Positions 49,459 through 62,735 of a stretch of 64,000 nt of DNA are shown here, piece after piece; within the stretch, counting starts at the first letter, position 1; each line of letters begins with the position of its first letter. Source of the stretch: Acridotheres tristis (Eukaryota; Chordata; Aves; Passeriformes; Sturnidae); assembly GCA_037013685.1 (NCBI GenBank), contig CM072899.1, positions 8,722,479 to 8,786,478 of the forward strand. Reading direction: 5' to 3'. A program made the translations under genes and the position numbers. The notes beneath the pieces were generated by a model, which worked only from the letters and a program-made list of their open reading frames with translations, was not told where the DNA came from and did no database searches.

Positions 49459-52400
49459 ATGTACACGGAAATACAGCGGGAGCGACCAGATGGTGGGAAT
49501 ATCCTGACTCACCCAGACTACATCGATGGAAACCCAGACCTCATCAAACCTAAAAAGCTCCTAAATCCTGTAAAAGCCTCGAAGAGCCATCAAGAGCTGC
49601 ACAGGGAGCTGCTGATGAACCACAAAAGGTAAGAGGAGGTCACAGCCTGCTGCCTGGAGCTGTCCAAGAGGTGCCGAGCTGTCAGAGCTCAGGAGCTGGG
49701 GCCCAGGTGCCAGGGACAGACTGCAAGCTGAAAAGGCAGGATAAATCCCCTCACTTGCAAACAAACACAGCATCCTCTCCTCTTTTGCTGTATGCTTTTC
49801 TTTTAAAAAAATAAAGCAGAACAAAAAGCCCCTGCTCTGCCATCTTGAAGCGTTGGCTGGCATTTTTTAAAGTCACAAGCACTGGAAGATGCAAGGCATC
49901 CCTACAGCCCTTTTTTGGTGTCCCTTGGAGGTTTTCTGTTTTTTCTGTCTCCATCACTGATCTGCCAAGTCCCCAGCAATGTACATCATTCCTGTGCAGT
50001 TGAAGGTCAATCCAGAGGCAGGAAGAGGTGCAGGCTGGATGCAGCCATTGAAAGCTGAGGTAGCAGTGGGGTGAGATCATCTCTAAAAGGCTACTCACTG
50101 ACTCCCTAAATATCAAATGGGTAAAGACAGGCTAGAATTCATATTCCTGACTTCCTACTCCATCACCCCAATTTAACTCTTTGGGGGTACAGATAAAAAA
50201 TCAGGAAAACCATACCAATGATCAAGAACCTACAGCTACATCATTCCATTGCAGCAACTGTCTGAACATCAATGCAATAAAATCATATTGTGCTCAGAGG
50301 CTTTTAAGCATAGCAAAAAATCTGCTGGCTTTATACTGACATTTACTGAACACCCTGAAATACTCTGACACAATAGCTCTTTGGCTGCCTAATTAAAAGG
50401 AGCACAGCCTCTGTTCTAAAGGACTGCAGTCATCACAAGAACCAGACACGTATATTAATTCAGTGAACAATCAAGCCTGCCAGCAGGGTGCATTAATCAA
50501 TACTGGCACTGGCTGGGCTTGGGTTTGATTTGATTTTCCCAGAATCAGAAGAATTACAGGGACCTTTCTCTGGCATCAAGGCACATGTCACTATACCAGC
50601 CAGATATTTTTAAAAATCTCTGGCTTGAGAGTGACCATCTCCTCCCTAGTGATACTGTTCAGTTTAAAGGGTCACCCACCAGCTCTGTCTCTGATCTCAC
50701 AGAACATTATTCCAGTCTAACCATGATGGAACAAAGGAACAAGAAACCCCTGCGATGGAAGCAGCAGAGAGGAGTGGCAATGAAGGAGGTGCAGACCCTG
50801 CAGCACCAGAGCTGCACTTCACACTGGGAAACACGAAGTACATCATCCCTGTGTTCCAGTTCTGTGCCTGCCACTGTGTCACATCCACGTGTGCCACCAG
50901 GTACTGGCAGGAGGCAGCTCCACCGCAGACATTCTGCACCACCTGCTCATTGACCCCTCTCAAGCATCAGTTTAAACCTGTTTTGGCTCTGACCTCCCAA
51001 GTATTTTTCAGCAAATACATGAAACAAACCCTACTGCAAAAAGTAATCCGTTGTTTCTGGTTTCTTGTCACTCTCAAATCCACCAGTTTTGTTTCCTGCT
51101 AAATATTACCATAGAGGGAGAGAGGGGAGAAAGGGAGAGAGGAGGAATTACGACTTGCTCTTGTTTCTGCTTTGGTTGGTTTTTTCCCCTCAAGCAGCAG
51201 GGAGAAGCAACTGAAATCAGCAGCTTGTGTAACAAAATCCCTATCTTACTCAACACCTCTGGGCACTAACACAGGCTGATTAAATTAAAGAATAGTAACA
51301 AATCTACAGGCAACATTGCAAGCTGTGTCTCCAGCAAGCCAAGGCAGGTTTTCCTTCTCTCAAGCCTTGGGAAAAGCAATTTTGCAGCATCTGAGTTGTT
51401 CCTGATTCAAAAACCGTCATGAAAGCTCTGGGGCCAAGGCTATGCCTGCCTTCACTGATGTTGCTGTGAACTTTGTTCTGTCATTAAGCACAAAAAACCC
51501 CCCAAATTACAATAGGAAGTAATCATTAAAAGTGGTACTGGAAGGATGCAGACACTGGCCTCAGCCATGCTGTGACAGTGCAGAGAGGGTGGTTCCTACC
51601 TCCTTCCTGCCAGTTCAGCTTCTCGTGATGTGAGCTACCACCTCAGCACCTGCCACCCTGCCAAGAAATCCATAGCCCACAGGGTTTGATGTTTTTACTT
51701 TCAAACAACCTTGGCCAAACCAACCAGCCTTTGGAGGAGCTTTACATTAACAGCACTCCCCAACCCAGGACACCCTGGGCAAGCCCTTGGCACAGGCATG
51801 GGGAGATCCCCTCCTCTTTCAACACAGACCTGCACACACAGCAACACCAAACACCACCCAGAACTACTTCAGGTGTGACAATATCCAAAGTGTGAGGTTT
51901 CTGAAATTTGTTCAGGAAACGCCTTCCATCTCTTTACCACACCTTATTTATGCCTTGCCTGCATGGCCGTGCTGTGTCTCTTTTCCTGTGATCCCCTCAC
52001 AGAACAGGGGCTCACCTGAGATGCACCAGGTGGCCAAAGGGGAGTCAGGCACCTGCGCCATCAGCAAACCCTCCGGCATCCAGGAGAAAAGCAGAGCTCA
52101 TTTTGGTCTCTTGATCCAAACTATTCCTGTCAGCAGCGGGATCGCCAGCCCCCAGCTCCACAGCGGCGCTTCAGATGAAGCAAAGCTTCAAACCTTCAGA
52201 TGGGATGCGCGGGGAGGGAAGGAGCTGCCAGGACAATTCCTGCGGCCCAATGACTACCCCTGCTGGTGGGAAAAAAATCGGCATTATTGCACATGTTCTC
52301 AATGCCGCTGAATCCACAGCTGACACCGTTAAAACCAGGAACAGCAGGAGCCTAAGGAACGTCCCGTTTCCACACCCAAAACAGAAAGCTGTGGTACCCC

Positions 52401-54054
52401 AGTGCGATGGCATCAGCAGAACTTCAAGCACCAAATGTGCCATACACGAAAAGGAACATGTACCCAGCCCAGGCAGGCAGCCCAAGGCACCATCAAACAC
52501 CCTCTAACCTTGTAGATGGATTTGTAGATCTCCCATGGTCTCCAGTGTTTTCATTTAGAACCAAACCAAGTTTTGGGGTTGCCAGGCTGGCAGTGGTTAC
52601 ACCCCAGGTGTAGATGCTCTGGCCCTCATTTTCCTGCTTTTTATCCACAGAGGTTTGGGTGTGGAGAGCAAACCAGAGCTGCAGCGAGTGCTCGAGCACC
52701 GACGGCGAGACCTGCTCATCAAACAGAAGAAGGAAGAGGAAGAGGCAAAGAAATTGCAGTCTCCTTTTGAAAAAGAGTTATTAAAGAGGCACCAGAGGCT
52801 GGATCAGGTAGAACTGAGCTTTCAGCCATCCGTGGGTTATCCTAACCACCCAACACATAGCACAGGGGAGATGGGTGGGCTGAGGCTCGACCCAAGGTAT
52901 AGCACTACTACCCCTCCATAAAACAGGAGCCAGAGTACATCCTCCACTGCTGCCCCACACAGCTGCAGCACTCCCATCCTCATAGTGGGATCCACCACGT
53001 TTCACCCAAGACCCCCATTACACAGCACTCACCCTGGGTCTCCTCTGGGTCCCACACAGTGTCCTTGGGGTTTTTTCCAGTTCAAAGCACCCTAAACTGC
53101 ATGGGGGCTGTTGCAGCACCCACCACAGGAGGGCTCAGGACCCTGCAGTGCAGCCTGAGAGGCTGCAGGAGTGCTGGAAGAAACATTGCTGCAATCTTAC
53201 CCAAACTGTTTTGGGGAACATTTCCTGGCATGTACCCTGGCCAAAACTCTGCCTGGGGAAAGCAATATTCACTGTGCACTTGACAGCAGCATAGCCATGC
53301 CCCGGGTGCTCTGTGCCCACCCTCTCACACAAATCAGTGCAAGCAGTGAGCAGGCTCATTACCACCAAGAATAAAGTCATTGCCTCTCCTACTTGCTAGT
53401 ATTTGCACTGAAAATGGGTGAAACCAATTTGTTTCATTAACAACACAACAATGTCCATCAAGCTTGAAAATCACTTGAAAATCCAAGCGTGGCACTCTCA
53501 GAGAACAAGGAGTGTGAAACAAGGTGCTTTAGTGAAGATCCATGAAGACTTCACATATAAAAGTAAGGCAGTACAATGACTTACCTCACCTTAGACAATA
53601 CCTAATGCTGAGAGCTTTCACAAGCTCACAGGCCTCCTTTGCTAGGAGGGATTCAAACCTTTTCCTCCCTCTCCCATGTCAGGTATGAAGTGAAGCCCTA
53701 CCCTCCTTTTCTGATGGAAATGTTCCTCCCTGGAGGAAAGAAAGAAATTAATGTTTCAGCAGGACAGAAGGAGACTAAGGGTGAATGTAGGTCTGGTGTG
53801 ATGGCTTGTAAAATAGAGCCACAACACATGCACTACACACTCATTCAGCTTTGGGCAATAATAACTGGACCAAGCAATAATGAAGCTTTCTGTTTTAGCT
53901 GGTGCCCTTTTGTCCTTTCATGTGCACAATGAATTCTTTCTTACAGCTGGAGAAAGAGCAGGAGAAGCAGGAAGACCATGCACCAGAATTCATTAAAGTC
54001 AAGGAAAACCTGAGAAGAACATCAACGGTGACGGGGGATGAGAAAGCAGCATAG
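49459..54054 (+). CDS. FAM107A: FAM107A (DRR1/TU3A), actin-associated stress-response protein
   Basis: Three coding exons: 49459-49628, 52651-52807 and 53947-54054. Phases match and they total 435 nt, or 144 aa, the same length as human. The start [11 protein letters not shown] follows five 5' UTR bases and a strong acceptor (tttttcttccag), and aligns with the human start MYSEIQRER. Residues 33-57 carry the family signature [14 protein letters not shown] and [14 protein letters not shown]. Residues about 58-109 form a highly charged helix and likely coiled coil ([36 protein letters not shown]). The tail has [16 protein letters not shown]. In mammals FAM107A binds and bundles F-actin, affects focal adhesions and synapses, is induced by glucocorticoids and is reduced in several tumours. 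Only residues 11-30 differ much from the human protein as I remember it. The paralogue FAM107B is excluded by motif wording and by the ACOX2 and FAM3D neighbours. Confidence 0.97.
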
Positions 54055-57000
54055 CTTCTGCCAAAACCCAATGGGATCCTACCACGGCCAGCGCCAACAC
54101 CCCCACTGAAATCTCTGTACATGGTGGACATTCCCAGCCACACCATCAGGGCTACTTGCAGTTATTAACACTTGCTCCAGTAGAAGGCACAGAAAAGGTT
54201 TTCCCAGACCAGGAGGGAATCACTGTGGAAAAAGTGCAGTATTCACCAAAGTACTCACATAAGTGGATGCAGAGAGAATGGTGTTATTTTCCCCCCCAGA
54301 CTGTGGGTGCACACTAACCACCAGCTAACTCTTGGTTTACTCTAGAGACACAGTGAATATTTCAAACAGGGAAGTCTGTGTAGGAACAGATTTGGGGGAC
54401 TCCTGCTTCTTCCTAGAGGCAGGTTTGCCAGGCACAAGAGGACGAGGGCAGCTGCAGCTCTGGAGAGCCTCCTAGAAACCTGGTAACTAAAAGGGACAAC
54501 CTGTGTATTACTGAGAGCAGTCCAGGTCACCATAATGGCTTTCCCAAGGTCACTGGCTTTGCACCAGTGTGCCAGTCAAGCATGGCTGAGGCTGTGTGCC
54601 TCAGCAGCACACCTGTACTATCAGAAAAACCAACCTCTGTGTGCCCTTACCAGTGCAGCACAGGCAGGTACAGCTGTACTTCACAAGCACCTTTAAACGG
54701 CATTTCAGCCATTTGAAAGTGGTTTTTTAGGCAGTTCCATGGTCAGGCAGAAAACACATTGGGCTGTTCCATCAACTCCCCAGGTGGAAGGCAAATTCTG
54801 TGTGCAGAAAGCAAAGGCTGGGTGTTCCCAGCACGGGTGTCCATGAAGTGTGCAGTGACCAGGCAGCAGATCCCTGTGGATGCAGCAGATCCCTGTGGAC
54901 ACAGCAGACAGACAAACTGCTTTTTGCCCCTGCACTACTGAGCTTCATCCCCTCACACAGCAGCTGGGCATGTGCTACCACGGGGACCCACAAGAAATGC
55001 CCTGTGATGGAGAGAGGGTGATGTGGTCATATCCCACCAGTGCCAGCTGTCCTGTTAACTACCCCACATGCAGCTGGTACCTGTGGGCACCAGTGGGTAC
55101 AGGGCATGTAGGTCCTGATGCAAATTACTTGTCAGTGCTTCTCATCCCTTCTTCTAGAGGTCAGAGCTGCCTCATTGCAGTTGCCACTTTAAAAAGCTAA
55201 AACTCTTCTTGCTGCTGGTATAGCCAAGCTGAGGTGGATGGTGCATTTGCACCATGTATGGACAGAGCCTGTCACACTTAAGGGGCACCTGTGCCCTGGG
55301 ATATCCATATCTAGAGCTGGAAGTGTGTTTTCAGGAATATCTCAGCTTCTTGCTTCTCACATCAACCCTGATACAAAGCCTGAACAACATAACTCACTGA
55401 CTGCCTTTGCACACTGGCTATTTGAACAGCCTCAGCAGACCTCATCAGCTGGGCAGGTAATACCTGGTTAATCAACATTTATTATCCACATCTTCAGTGG
55501 ATCTGTATGTAACTTAAGGGAAACTGAGCATTTATACATATTTATGAAAAAGTTACTAATCCATTCTCTAGTCTCCTGGTCCCGTGAGATGTTTCATTTC
55601 AGAGGGCTGTTGCTTGACCTGGCAGCTTGAGTAAAACATCTGAGCCACATCACGTGTCAAGAGCAGTGATACAGGTATGGAGCTTCTGTGACAGACTGGA
55701 CTATAAAAGCCCTTAACGCAGCTTCAGTCCTTGAGCACCCCATCTCATGACACTGCCTCTGCTGTAGTTTTTATGGCCTTTGCTCATATGCTTATTCTAA
55801 ACATGATTTTATTTCAGAAATCCAGTGCATATTGTCACTTTGGGTCAAACAAGATTTGAAGGGATCTATTAAAGGCCTTTCCAACTGTGAAGCTTTCTAT
55901 ACAGGTTATGATTAAAACCATAAGGAAGAAGCAGCATCCAGTATTTTTTCAAGGGGAAAAAAAACCAAATTTCTCCAAAGATAAAAACGTGTTGCTAAGG
56001 ATGCTTGTATATAGCTGTAAAGAATGCTGCATGATACTCCATAGGTAACAGCAGTGTAACTAACAAGCCAGAATTACTGTGCTGAGGTTTTGTGAGGAGT
56101 TACAGCATAGATTAAGTAACCTTGATCAAAGAGCTCAAAAAAATTCAGCAAATTAATTTGTAATTTTGCAACAGATGGAAATGCACTCCAGGAGAGGCAA
56201 TCTGTCGCTCCATATGCACCAGTGAAATCCATGTTACCAGTTCACCCGGGCTGGGACAGGGGCATTTATGCAAGTCCTTGGGTGGGAGCCATCCAGTAAG
56301 GTCAGCAGGGTAGAGGCAGAAAGGATATTGCTGCTCTTCTTAAGTATTCAAATATTACCTGGAGGGGAAAAATAAATCAAGGTGTCTCCCTTTGATGCAG
56401 TGTCCTCCAAGCACAGCGAGGGGCTGCACACAATGCAGTCCATTGTGGCTAAGGGGTGTCTGGGTCATTCCCAGCAGGTATCCCAAAGGGTGAGGGAGGG
56501 CCAGGTCACACTGTCCTAACTCAGGCTGGGCTAGTAGAGTCACAAGAAATCCTTCCAGCAGTGGAGACACAGCAGAAAGCCCCGACCCAGCTGCCCACCA
56601 AGACCCCACGGGCTGCCTCCAGCAGAGACAGACAGCACCCTGGGGAACACAGCAGGGCAGACAGAGCTCCAGGCTCCAGCTCTTGGAAATGGCACATGGA
56701 AAATGATCCTTTCACTGTTGAAGAACTGGCTTAAACATCACAGCATTTTCCAGCACAGCTCTTCTCACCCTCTGAACTGATAACCCCCAGCTGGGCTCAG
56801 ACACAGAGCCCATGCAACTTTCACGGATGCTCTTGTGCTTCATGGAACAGCAGTGAGGAGGTGGCACCCTAAAAAAAAATCAGTGTAGATATCACTAGGA
56901 AGATTTTGGGGTATATTTGTGTCTCTATTTCTTTTGCATTAATTTTTCCCTATGCCCCTAAAGCACATTCCTGAATAAAACTGGTGTATCTAGAAGATAC

Positions 57001-57190
57001 AGATTATCAGAATATTGATGGAAGACAACGTTTTGCACTGTGTATGTTGCTTATGTGGTGTATATAGTCTGTATTCTGTGTTGGTGCTTATACATTTATA
57101 TAAAACGATATGTCATGCACCTCTACTGAATTAACTCACTGTTTAATCTGGACACTTCTGAAGAAATAAACTAAATTATGATTGTATATT
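54055..57190 (+). other. FAM107A: FAM107A 3' UTR, long
   Basis: No gene-like frame follows the TAG for 3 kb. The sequence ends in an AT-rich block with AATAAA at 56974-56979 and again at 57165-57170, so a UTR of about 2.9-3.1 kb is expected. This agrees with the long 3' UTR known for mammalian FAM107A mRNA. Cleavage probably occurs near 57190. A third hexamer lies near 57240. Confidence 0.65.
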
Positions 57191-59690
57191 TTCCACAAGG
57201 AACTAAAAAGCTCCAAGGATACAAACAGACAACAGCCAAATAAAATGAATGAACATAAAGAACAGTGAAGTCTGACACCAATTCCTTTGTTAATGTTGTG
57301 TTAACTTGCTCACCAATGAGCTCTTTGTATCATCTGCATCCAACACTGCATCCAGTGCTTATCCCCAGACATCATCTCAATTTGATGAAAGTATAGGGGC
57401 ACACAGATTATGAATCAGGCTTTGTGCACTGGAATTCCAATCTGATTTCTAACTGACTGTGGGTGCCCACCTGCCTGGCAGGGTAAAATCCACACAAAGC
57501 CAAGGAAACACATCCTTGGATTTAATTTAAAAACACATTTTTGAGCTGATAAGTAATCCTCACACTAGTGAGCCCATTTAATTACTTTTAAACATTTTTA
57601 AAGTTGCTTTAGCAGCAACCAAAGACCATAGATTAAATAGATAAGAAAAAGAGATGATGCTTCACATGTGCAGGTCACACACACCATGGTTCCTGATAGC
57701 CAGGACTAGAACTGAATGCAGCGAAGCAAATGAAAATTACTTCTCTGTCTCATTAGCAATATCCTTATCAGCACAGATGCCAACATCCCACTCAGAACAA
57801 GGCAGAGGTGGTGCTTGGATGCAATTCTCTACACCAGGTATCTGCTGGGGTTGCCACACTGGCAGATGTTCCTAACCCTCCACACCCTGTGGCACTGGTG
57901 TGGCCAGTCAGCTCTTCACTGGGGGTGAGATCTCATTTGCTAAACCCGTTCTTCAGGTCAGGTTTACAAAACATTTTCCCACCTCTTTGATGCTCACAAT
58001 AACAGCTGCCTTGCTACCCTACCATGACAGGTTGTGTACTTCATTTCCTGGCATAAACCTTCCAAAGGGACAAATCTTCTCTGGGCCTTTGGTTAGATAT
58101 GAGACCAGGGCACTCACACAGGACTTTGTAAAATGCTTTATCAAGCTTTCCCAGCCTCAGGCAGCGAGGTTTCAGTGGGCTGTGCCCCAAAACTCCTGAC
58201 AGTGATCACACACCTCTTTCCATGCATGGATGCCAATGGCAGTTGTTCATTATGACAGTTCCTCTTCTGTGGAAGAGAGTAAGAACCAATCACTTCTGCT
58301 CTTTAAAGATAAAAACCTTTTAGCTATGCTCAAACTGCTCCATTGCCTGGTATTTCTCTAACTGCCAGAGTTTTCAATACCAGCTTTGGTCTTTATCCAG
58401 GTCATGCTGAGATCTCTTCTCCTATGCACTCACTCCTGAAGTGCTCCTAGATTAATTTGCTGCAGTGAAATTTCCTGTCAAGGAACACTTACATTTTACT
58501 GCCTGATTTACTCCTCATGACTACCTCAGAAATGGCCAGATCTGGTCTTCTTCCTCAACACTCACACTGGCCCTAGCTGAACACCCATTCCCAGGAATTC
58601 ACCTCTGCCTATCCTAGGTATCTGTCCACACTTAGATCACTTCCCAAAGTGATCTAAAACTGCCACTGACTGAACGATTTTGTGTTAATGAAAGCATTGT
58701 ATGAAATCTGGAATTGGCCATGGTACTGGTGAGATCTAGCCTAATGAAAATGGGCAAAAATGCAAAATTATCAGCAACATAATAATGAGGATGTGTTCCA
58801 ACATACCATGACCAGGTGCTCTTGTGGGTTTTGTTGGTTCTCATCACAGCCCATGAGATGTCTGGGCATCCACAGGCACTTGGAGCCAAGCTGGGTGTGC
58901 AGCTCCAGTGGCTCTCCAGCTCAGACCTCACTAACACAGACTGGCAATGATCTACTCCGTCAGCACCTGAGCCTGCCCAAATATAAACCTACATGAATAT
59001 CAGGTTGCAAAGAGATTCAGGGACAGGCTTTTTCCAATCTGTTATCCCTCACTCTCCCTTCAGGAGTGCCACACCCACTCGCTGAATTACAAGCAGCAGT
59101 CAAGAAGCAAAAGGCCAAGCACTTCTGACTCCAGCAGAAGGAAATGTAAGAACAAATGGAAAAATCCCACGGAGCACTTCAGAAGGATGTACTGCCTCCC
59201 AAGCACTCATGACCCTGAGTCACTGTGGGGTATGATACTGTGCAGTACAGACCAGAAAAGACACATCCATAGGACACCCTGTCCCCGGGAGTGTGATGGA
59301 GCCACATGGCATTTTTAATCTCCCAGAGTGATCCAGAACACACCTTCCACTGCCCATGAGCCACTCACTGCACTGCAGCTGGCTGCTCTCATTGACTGCT
59401 GCTCCTCACGGCTGCTGGGCTTAGTTCAACAAGCTCAGCTCCAGGTTTAAAATTATCTTTACCCAAAACTATATCCGATTTCCCAATCTTTGCTAAACTT
59501 CCCATGTTAAAGCAAGCTTTCCATGATGTGAACCCCACATGTTCCCTGACAAAGCAGTTTGCAGCGTAGGTCTGCAGCGGCAGCACAGACCCATGGATCA
59601 GCCGTGGGCAGGAGGGATGCTCTGCTGGATTCCTCTCCTGTCAGGAAGAGAGGAATCTCCTCATCCTGCTGTAGCCAGGGTGAGCAGGGT
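57191..59690. other. Intergenic DNA between FAM107A and ACOX2
   Basis: No exon with convincing splice signals and no recognisable repeat. Open frames are short and random. Confidence 0.55.
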
Positions 59691-59694
59691 GCGA

Positions 59695-59955
59695 GGGCTG
59701 TGAGCTCCCATCTCCTGCCCAGCATTAGGATCAGGGTCAGTGCTGTGAGCTCCCATCTCCTGCCCAGCATTAGGATCAGGGTCAGTGCTGTGAGCTCACA
59801 TCTCCTGCCCAGCATTAGGATCAGGGTCAGTGCTGTGAGCTCCCATCTCCTGCCCAGCATTAGGATCAGGGTCAGTGCTGTGAGCTCCCATCTCCTGCCC
59901 AGCATTAGGATCAGGGTCAGTGCTGTGAGCTCCCATCTCCTGCCCAGCAGCAGGG
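59695..59955. repeat. 45-bp minisatellite, about six copies
   Basis: Tandem units of 45 bases contain gtgagctcccatctcctgcc and cagcattaggatcaggg. The copies are nearly identical: one has ACATC in place of CCATC, and the last is diverged (cagcagcagggacagggtca). As 45 is divisible by three, the array stays open in frames of both strands, giving misleading ORFs of 210 codons (+) and 160 codons (-) with a 15-residue period. Confidence 0.95.
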
Positions 59956-59979
59956 ACAGGGTCAGTGCTGCCGGGGCTG

Positions 59980-60620
59980 AGGGCGGCACATGCCCGGGTC
60001 AGGCTCCCTCGGTCCCCGGCACAGCCCCCATGCCAGCCCTGCGCCCCGCACTGCGGGCAGGGCTGAGGGCAGTGCCACAGAACTGGGAAATCCCTGAGAG
60101 CACGTCAAACCCCCGGGCAAGGAGCAGCGCCAGCCCCAGGCGTGCTGCTCTCCACCCGGAGCAGGCTAGGAAAACAATAAACCAAACTTAAAAACACCCG
60201 GAGAAGGGCAGGGTGTCACTTCTGTGACGGAGCTGGAAGTGCAGTCTCCAGCTGCCTTTAGCGGGATCAGGAGCAGCCCTGTGTGGAGCGCAGAGCCCTG
60301 GCAGCGCAGGGCCTGTGGGACTGTCCTGCCTGCAGAGGTCAGCGCTCGCAGGAGCAGCCGCGGCCGCGCCGCCCGCCCCGGGGACAAGGTCCCGGCACAC
60401 GGCCCCGAGCCGCGGCCCAGGCGGGGAGCAGCGGCCGGACGGCTCCGCGGAGGACGCCCGACACCAGGTACGAGGGGGGCTGCGTTTGCACGGAGACACA
60501 GCAATCGCGTTTTCCTCACGCAGCCTCACGGAAGAGGAAGCCGAGGCCGAGGCGTTCCCGGCGCCAGCCCCGCGCTCCCCATGACGGCTCAAGGGCAGCG
60601 CCGCGTTACCCCAACCCTGT
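59980..60620 (+). promoter_or_regulatory. ACOX2: CpG island, ACOX2 promoter
   Basis: A dense CpG cluster, strongest at 60340-60480, lies about 0.8 kb before the ACOX2 start codon. It contains gccgcggccgcgccgcc. It ends in a donor-like ACACCAG followed by gtacga. No TATA box was seen. Use as the ACOX2 promoter is inferred from position. Confidence 0.65.
60345..60467 (+). other. ACOX2: Candidate non-coding first exon of ACOX2
   Basis: The 3' edge is a good donor (CACCAG then gtacga at 60468). It would join the acceptor ccctttgcag at 61232, placing 18 UTR bases before the ATG. Human ACOX2 also begins translation in exon 2. The 5' edge is a guess. Confidence 0.4.
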
Positions 60621-61250
60621 GTGCTGCCCCGAGACTTTGCTCTCTCCAGCAAGACGCCTTGGACCAAAGGCCTGAATGTCAGCAAAAGCAGGAATTAATA
60701 ACACGTTTGCAGTGGTTTCCAGGGTTTGTATTTCTTAAAGTAATCTGATGTTTGGAAAGGCAGCAGCCTCTTCAAGGGAAAAATATGATTTATTTTCTGC
60801 TCACCACGGCTTTTGGTTTTACTAGTGTCCTGTGACCAATCTCACTAACATTAGGTTAGGGGTTAATGTAAAGCTGAGCCCCGAGGACAGAGGCAGCACT
60901 GTGAGCCCTGGGCCAGAAACTCCTGTAAACATTAACATACAGTTTGGGATATTCCAGCATGAACTTCTCATAGAATATTGGGGACAGTCTGGGAAAAGAA
61001 AAATATTCTGTTTCAAAATACGTCATAAACCCTGCAGTTCGAGTTCTTTAAAGTACCATAAATCTCCATTGTCCATTGCAAAGAGGACAGGACAGTGCCA
61101 AAATATTCATGCAACCCTTGTGCAGGTACAACATCTTGGCCAACCTACCAAAACCACTCCTTGCTGTGCCAACACCCCCATCAGGCATCCACTGACGGGT
61201 GCCAGTGCCAGAGGAGCCCCGTCCCTTTGCAGAGCAGCGCAGCCTCCAGG

Positions 61251-62735
61251 ATGGCTCTGCTGGAGACCAGCAAGTACTCGCCGGGGTCAGTGCTCGGCAG
61301 CGTGAACCCCGACCTCAGCAGCGAGAGGCAGACAGCCTCCTTCTGCGTGGAGAGGCTGACAGCCCTGCTGGACGGCGGCACGGAGCAGACACGGATACGG
61401 AGAGCAGTGGGTGAGTGACCCTTAGGAAGCCCTGGAGGAGGCTGGCACAGGCCATGCCTATGTCCTGCTGCTCTGCTCCTCCTCTGCAGCGCAGTGGGGT
61501 CTGTGCTCCTGGGCATTTGCTTATCCCCCATCTCTTTAAAAAGTGGGAGTGTGGAGCTGGAGTCTTCTCTTCATGTAAATCAATACAACTCCTCCGCAGA
61601 CACTCCTGCTGTCTGAAGCTTTTCCTCCTCCCCTCTCCCATCCCTGTCTCTAGCAAGACTGGTTAAACTGGAATACAAGAACTGAGGGTCGAGCATCCAT
61701 GTGCAAGGGAAGTGCGTGCAGGGGCTGGTGCTGCTGTGCAGAAATGTACATCACATGTGAACCACAGCCAGCTTCCCTCCTTGCATGTTGGGCTCATCCA
61801 GGTGGGGAATTTCTTGCGTAGGTTGGCTCAGCCAGGCTGAGCTGCTCTCACTCATGATGGGTGTGCCAAAAAATGACTGTTGCTGAGAAGACACAGAGGA
61901 AAAAACCCTCTCTGTTTTCTCTGTAACTGCATCCATATTATACACTAACCGAAGGAAAACAGCGCGGCCACTGGGATCGCCCTCTTCAGTGCCACTGGAG
62001 TTCAGTATAACCTTCCACATGAATAGACTCAAGATTTTAAGGCAAAACGGATGAGGGGAGTGTTCCAACTGACGCAGAAATAGTGACTGAGTTGTTTTCC
62101 AACAGTGTAGTGGGCTGGTAACATCCTGAGCAGGACACACAGCAGGCTCTGGCCTTAACCCACCCTCTGGCTGATGCAGCTCACCACAGCCTGGCCAAAA
62201 TGCAGCTCACCACAGCCCTTACTGCCCTCACAGCAATTGGAAGCAGAGGGATCCCTGGCATCTTCTGCCAGCAGTCACCTCTCCCACCCTGACCAGGGAG
62301 GGTGCTTTACCCTGCAGGGTCACCATTTCCCCTCTCTCAGGCCCACTCAGTTCCCCTTTTGCTTCCCCAAAACCACAGCTTTTCAGAGTTAGATGTGACA
62401 GCCATGGGAGCCAGAACTGGCAAAACAAAACCTGCCTAAAAATCACACCCTAAAAATCACAGCATCAGTATCCACGAGTCTAGTCCTGCCTGCTCTTCCC
62501 TGAACATGACTCGAGGCACTGCCTGCACTTCCCCAGCCCCAGGAGAACCAACTGTTTTGTGTTGCTTTGCAGTGGAAGCTATCGAATCTGACCCTGTATT
62601 TAGCAGAGAAAATCAGTATTTCCAGACCCAGAATGAGAGGTACGAAGCAGCAGTCAGGAAGGCCGTTCATCTCCAGAAAAAGATGCATGAGATGGGATGG
62701 ACTGAGAATGGACCTGAATATAAGTACATTTACAG
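61251..62735 (+). CDS. ACOX2: ACOX2, peroxisomal branched-chain acyl-CoA oxidase (5' part only)
   Basis: Two coding exons are present, 61251-61410 and 62573-62735, joined in phase 1. The frame is left at phase 2, so the gene continues past the window; about 107 of roughly 680 residues are seen. The first exon opens at 61233 after a clear acceptor. The N-terminus aligns with human ACOX2 through NPDLSSERQTASF, VERLTALLDGG, RRAVVEAIESDPVFS and QNERYEAAVRKAVH, then MGWTENGPEYKYIYR. These belong to the acyl-CoA oxidase N-terminal domain. The enzyme oxidises CoA esters of branched fatty acids and bile-acid intermediates in peroxisomes, using FAD and releasing hydrogen peroxide. The FAD site, catalytic residue and peroxisome targeting tail are outside the window. 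ACOX1 and ACOX3 are less likely from the wording and from the FAM107A neighbour. Confidence 0.93.

Noticed and set aside
59507..60191. Long overlapping frames of 210 codons (+) and 160 codons (-)
   Set aside because: Both are produced by the 45-bp minisatellite, whose unit length is a multiple of three, and by adjacent GC-rich DNA. There are no splice signals or domains.
60166..60748. Several frames of 117-174 codons on both strands
   Set aside because: They lie in the ACOX2 CpG island, where stop codons are rare by composition. No protein similarity is recognisable.
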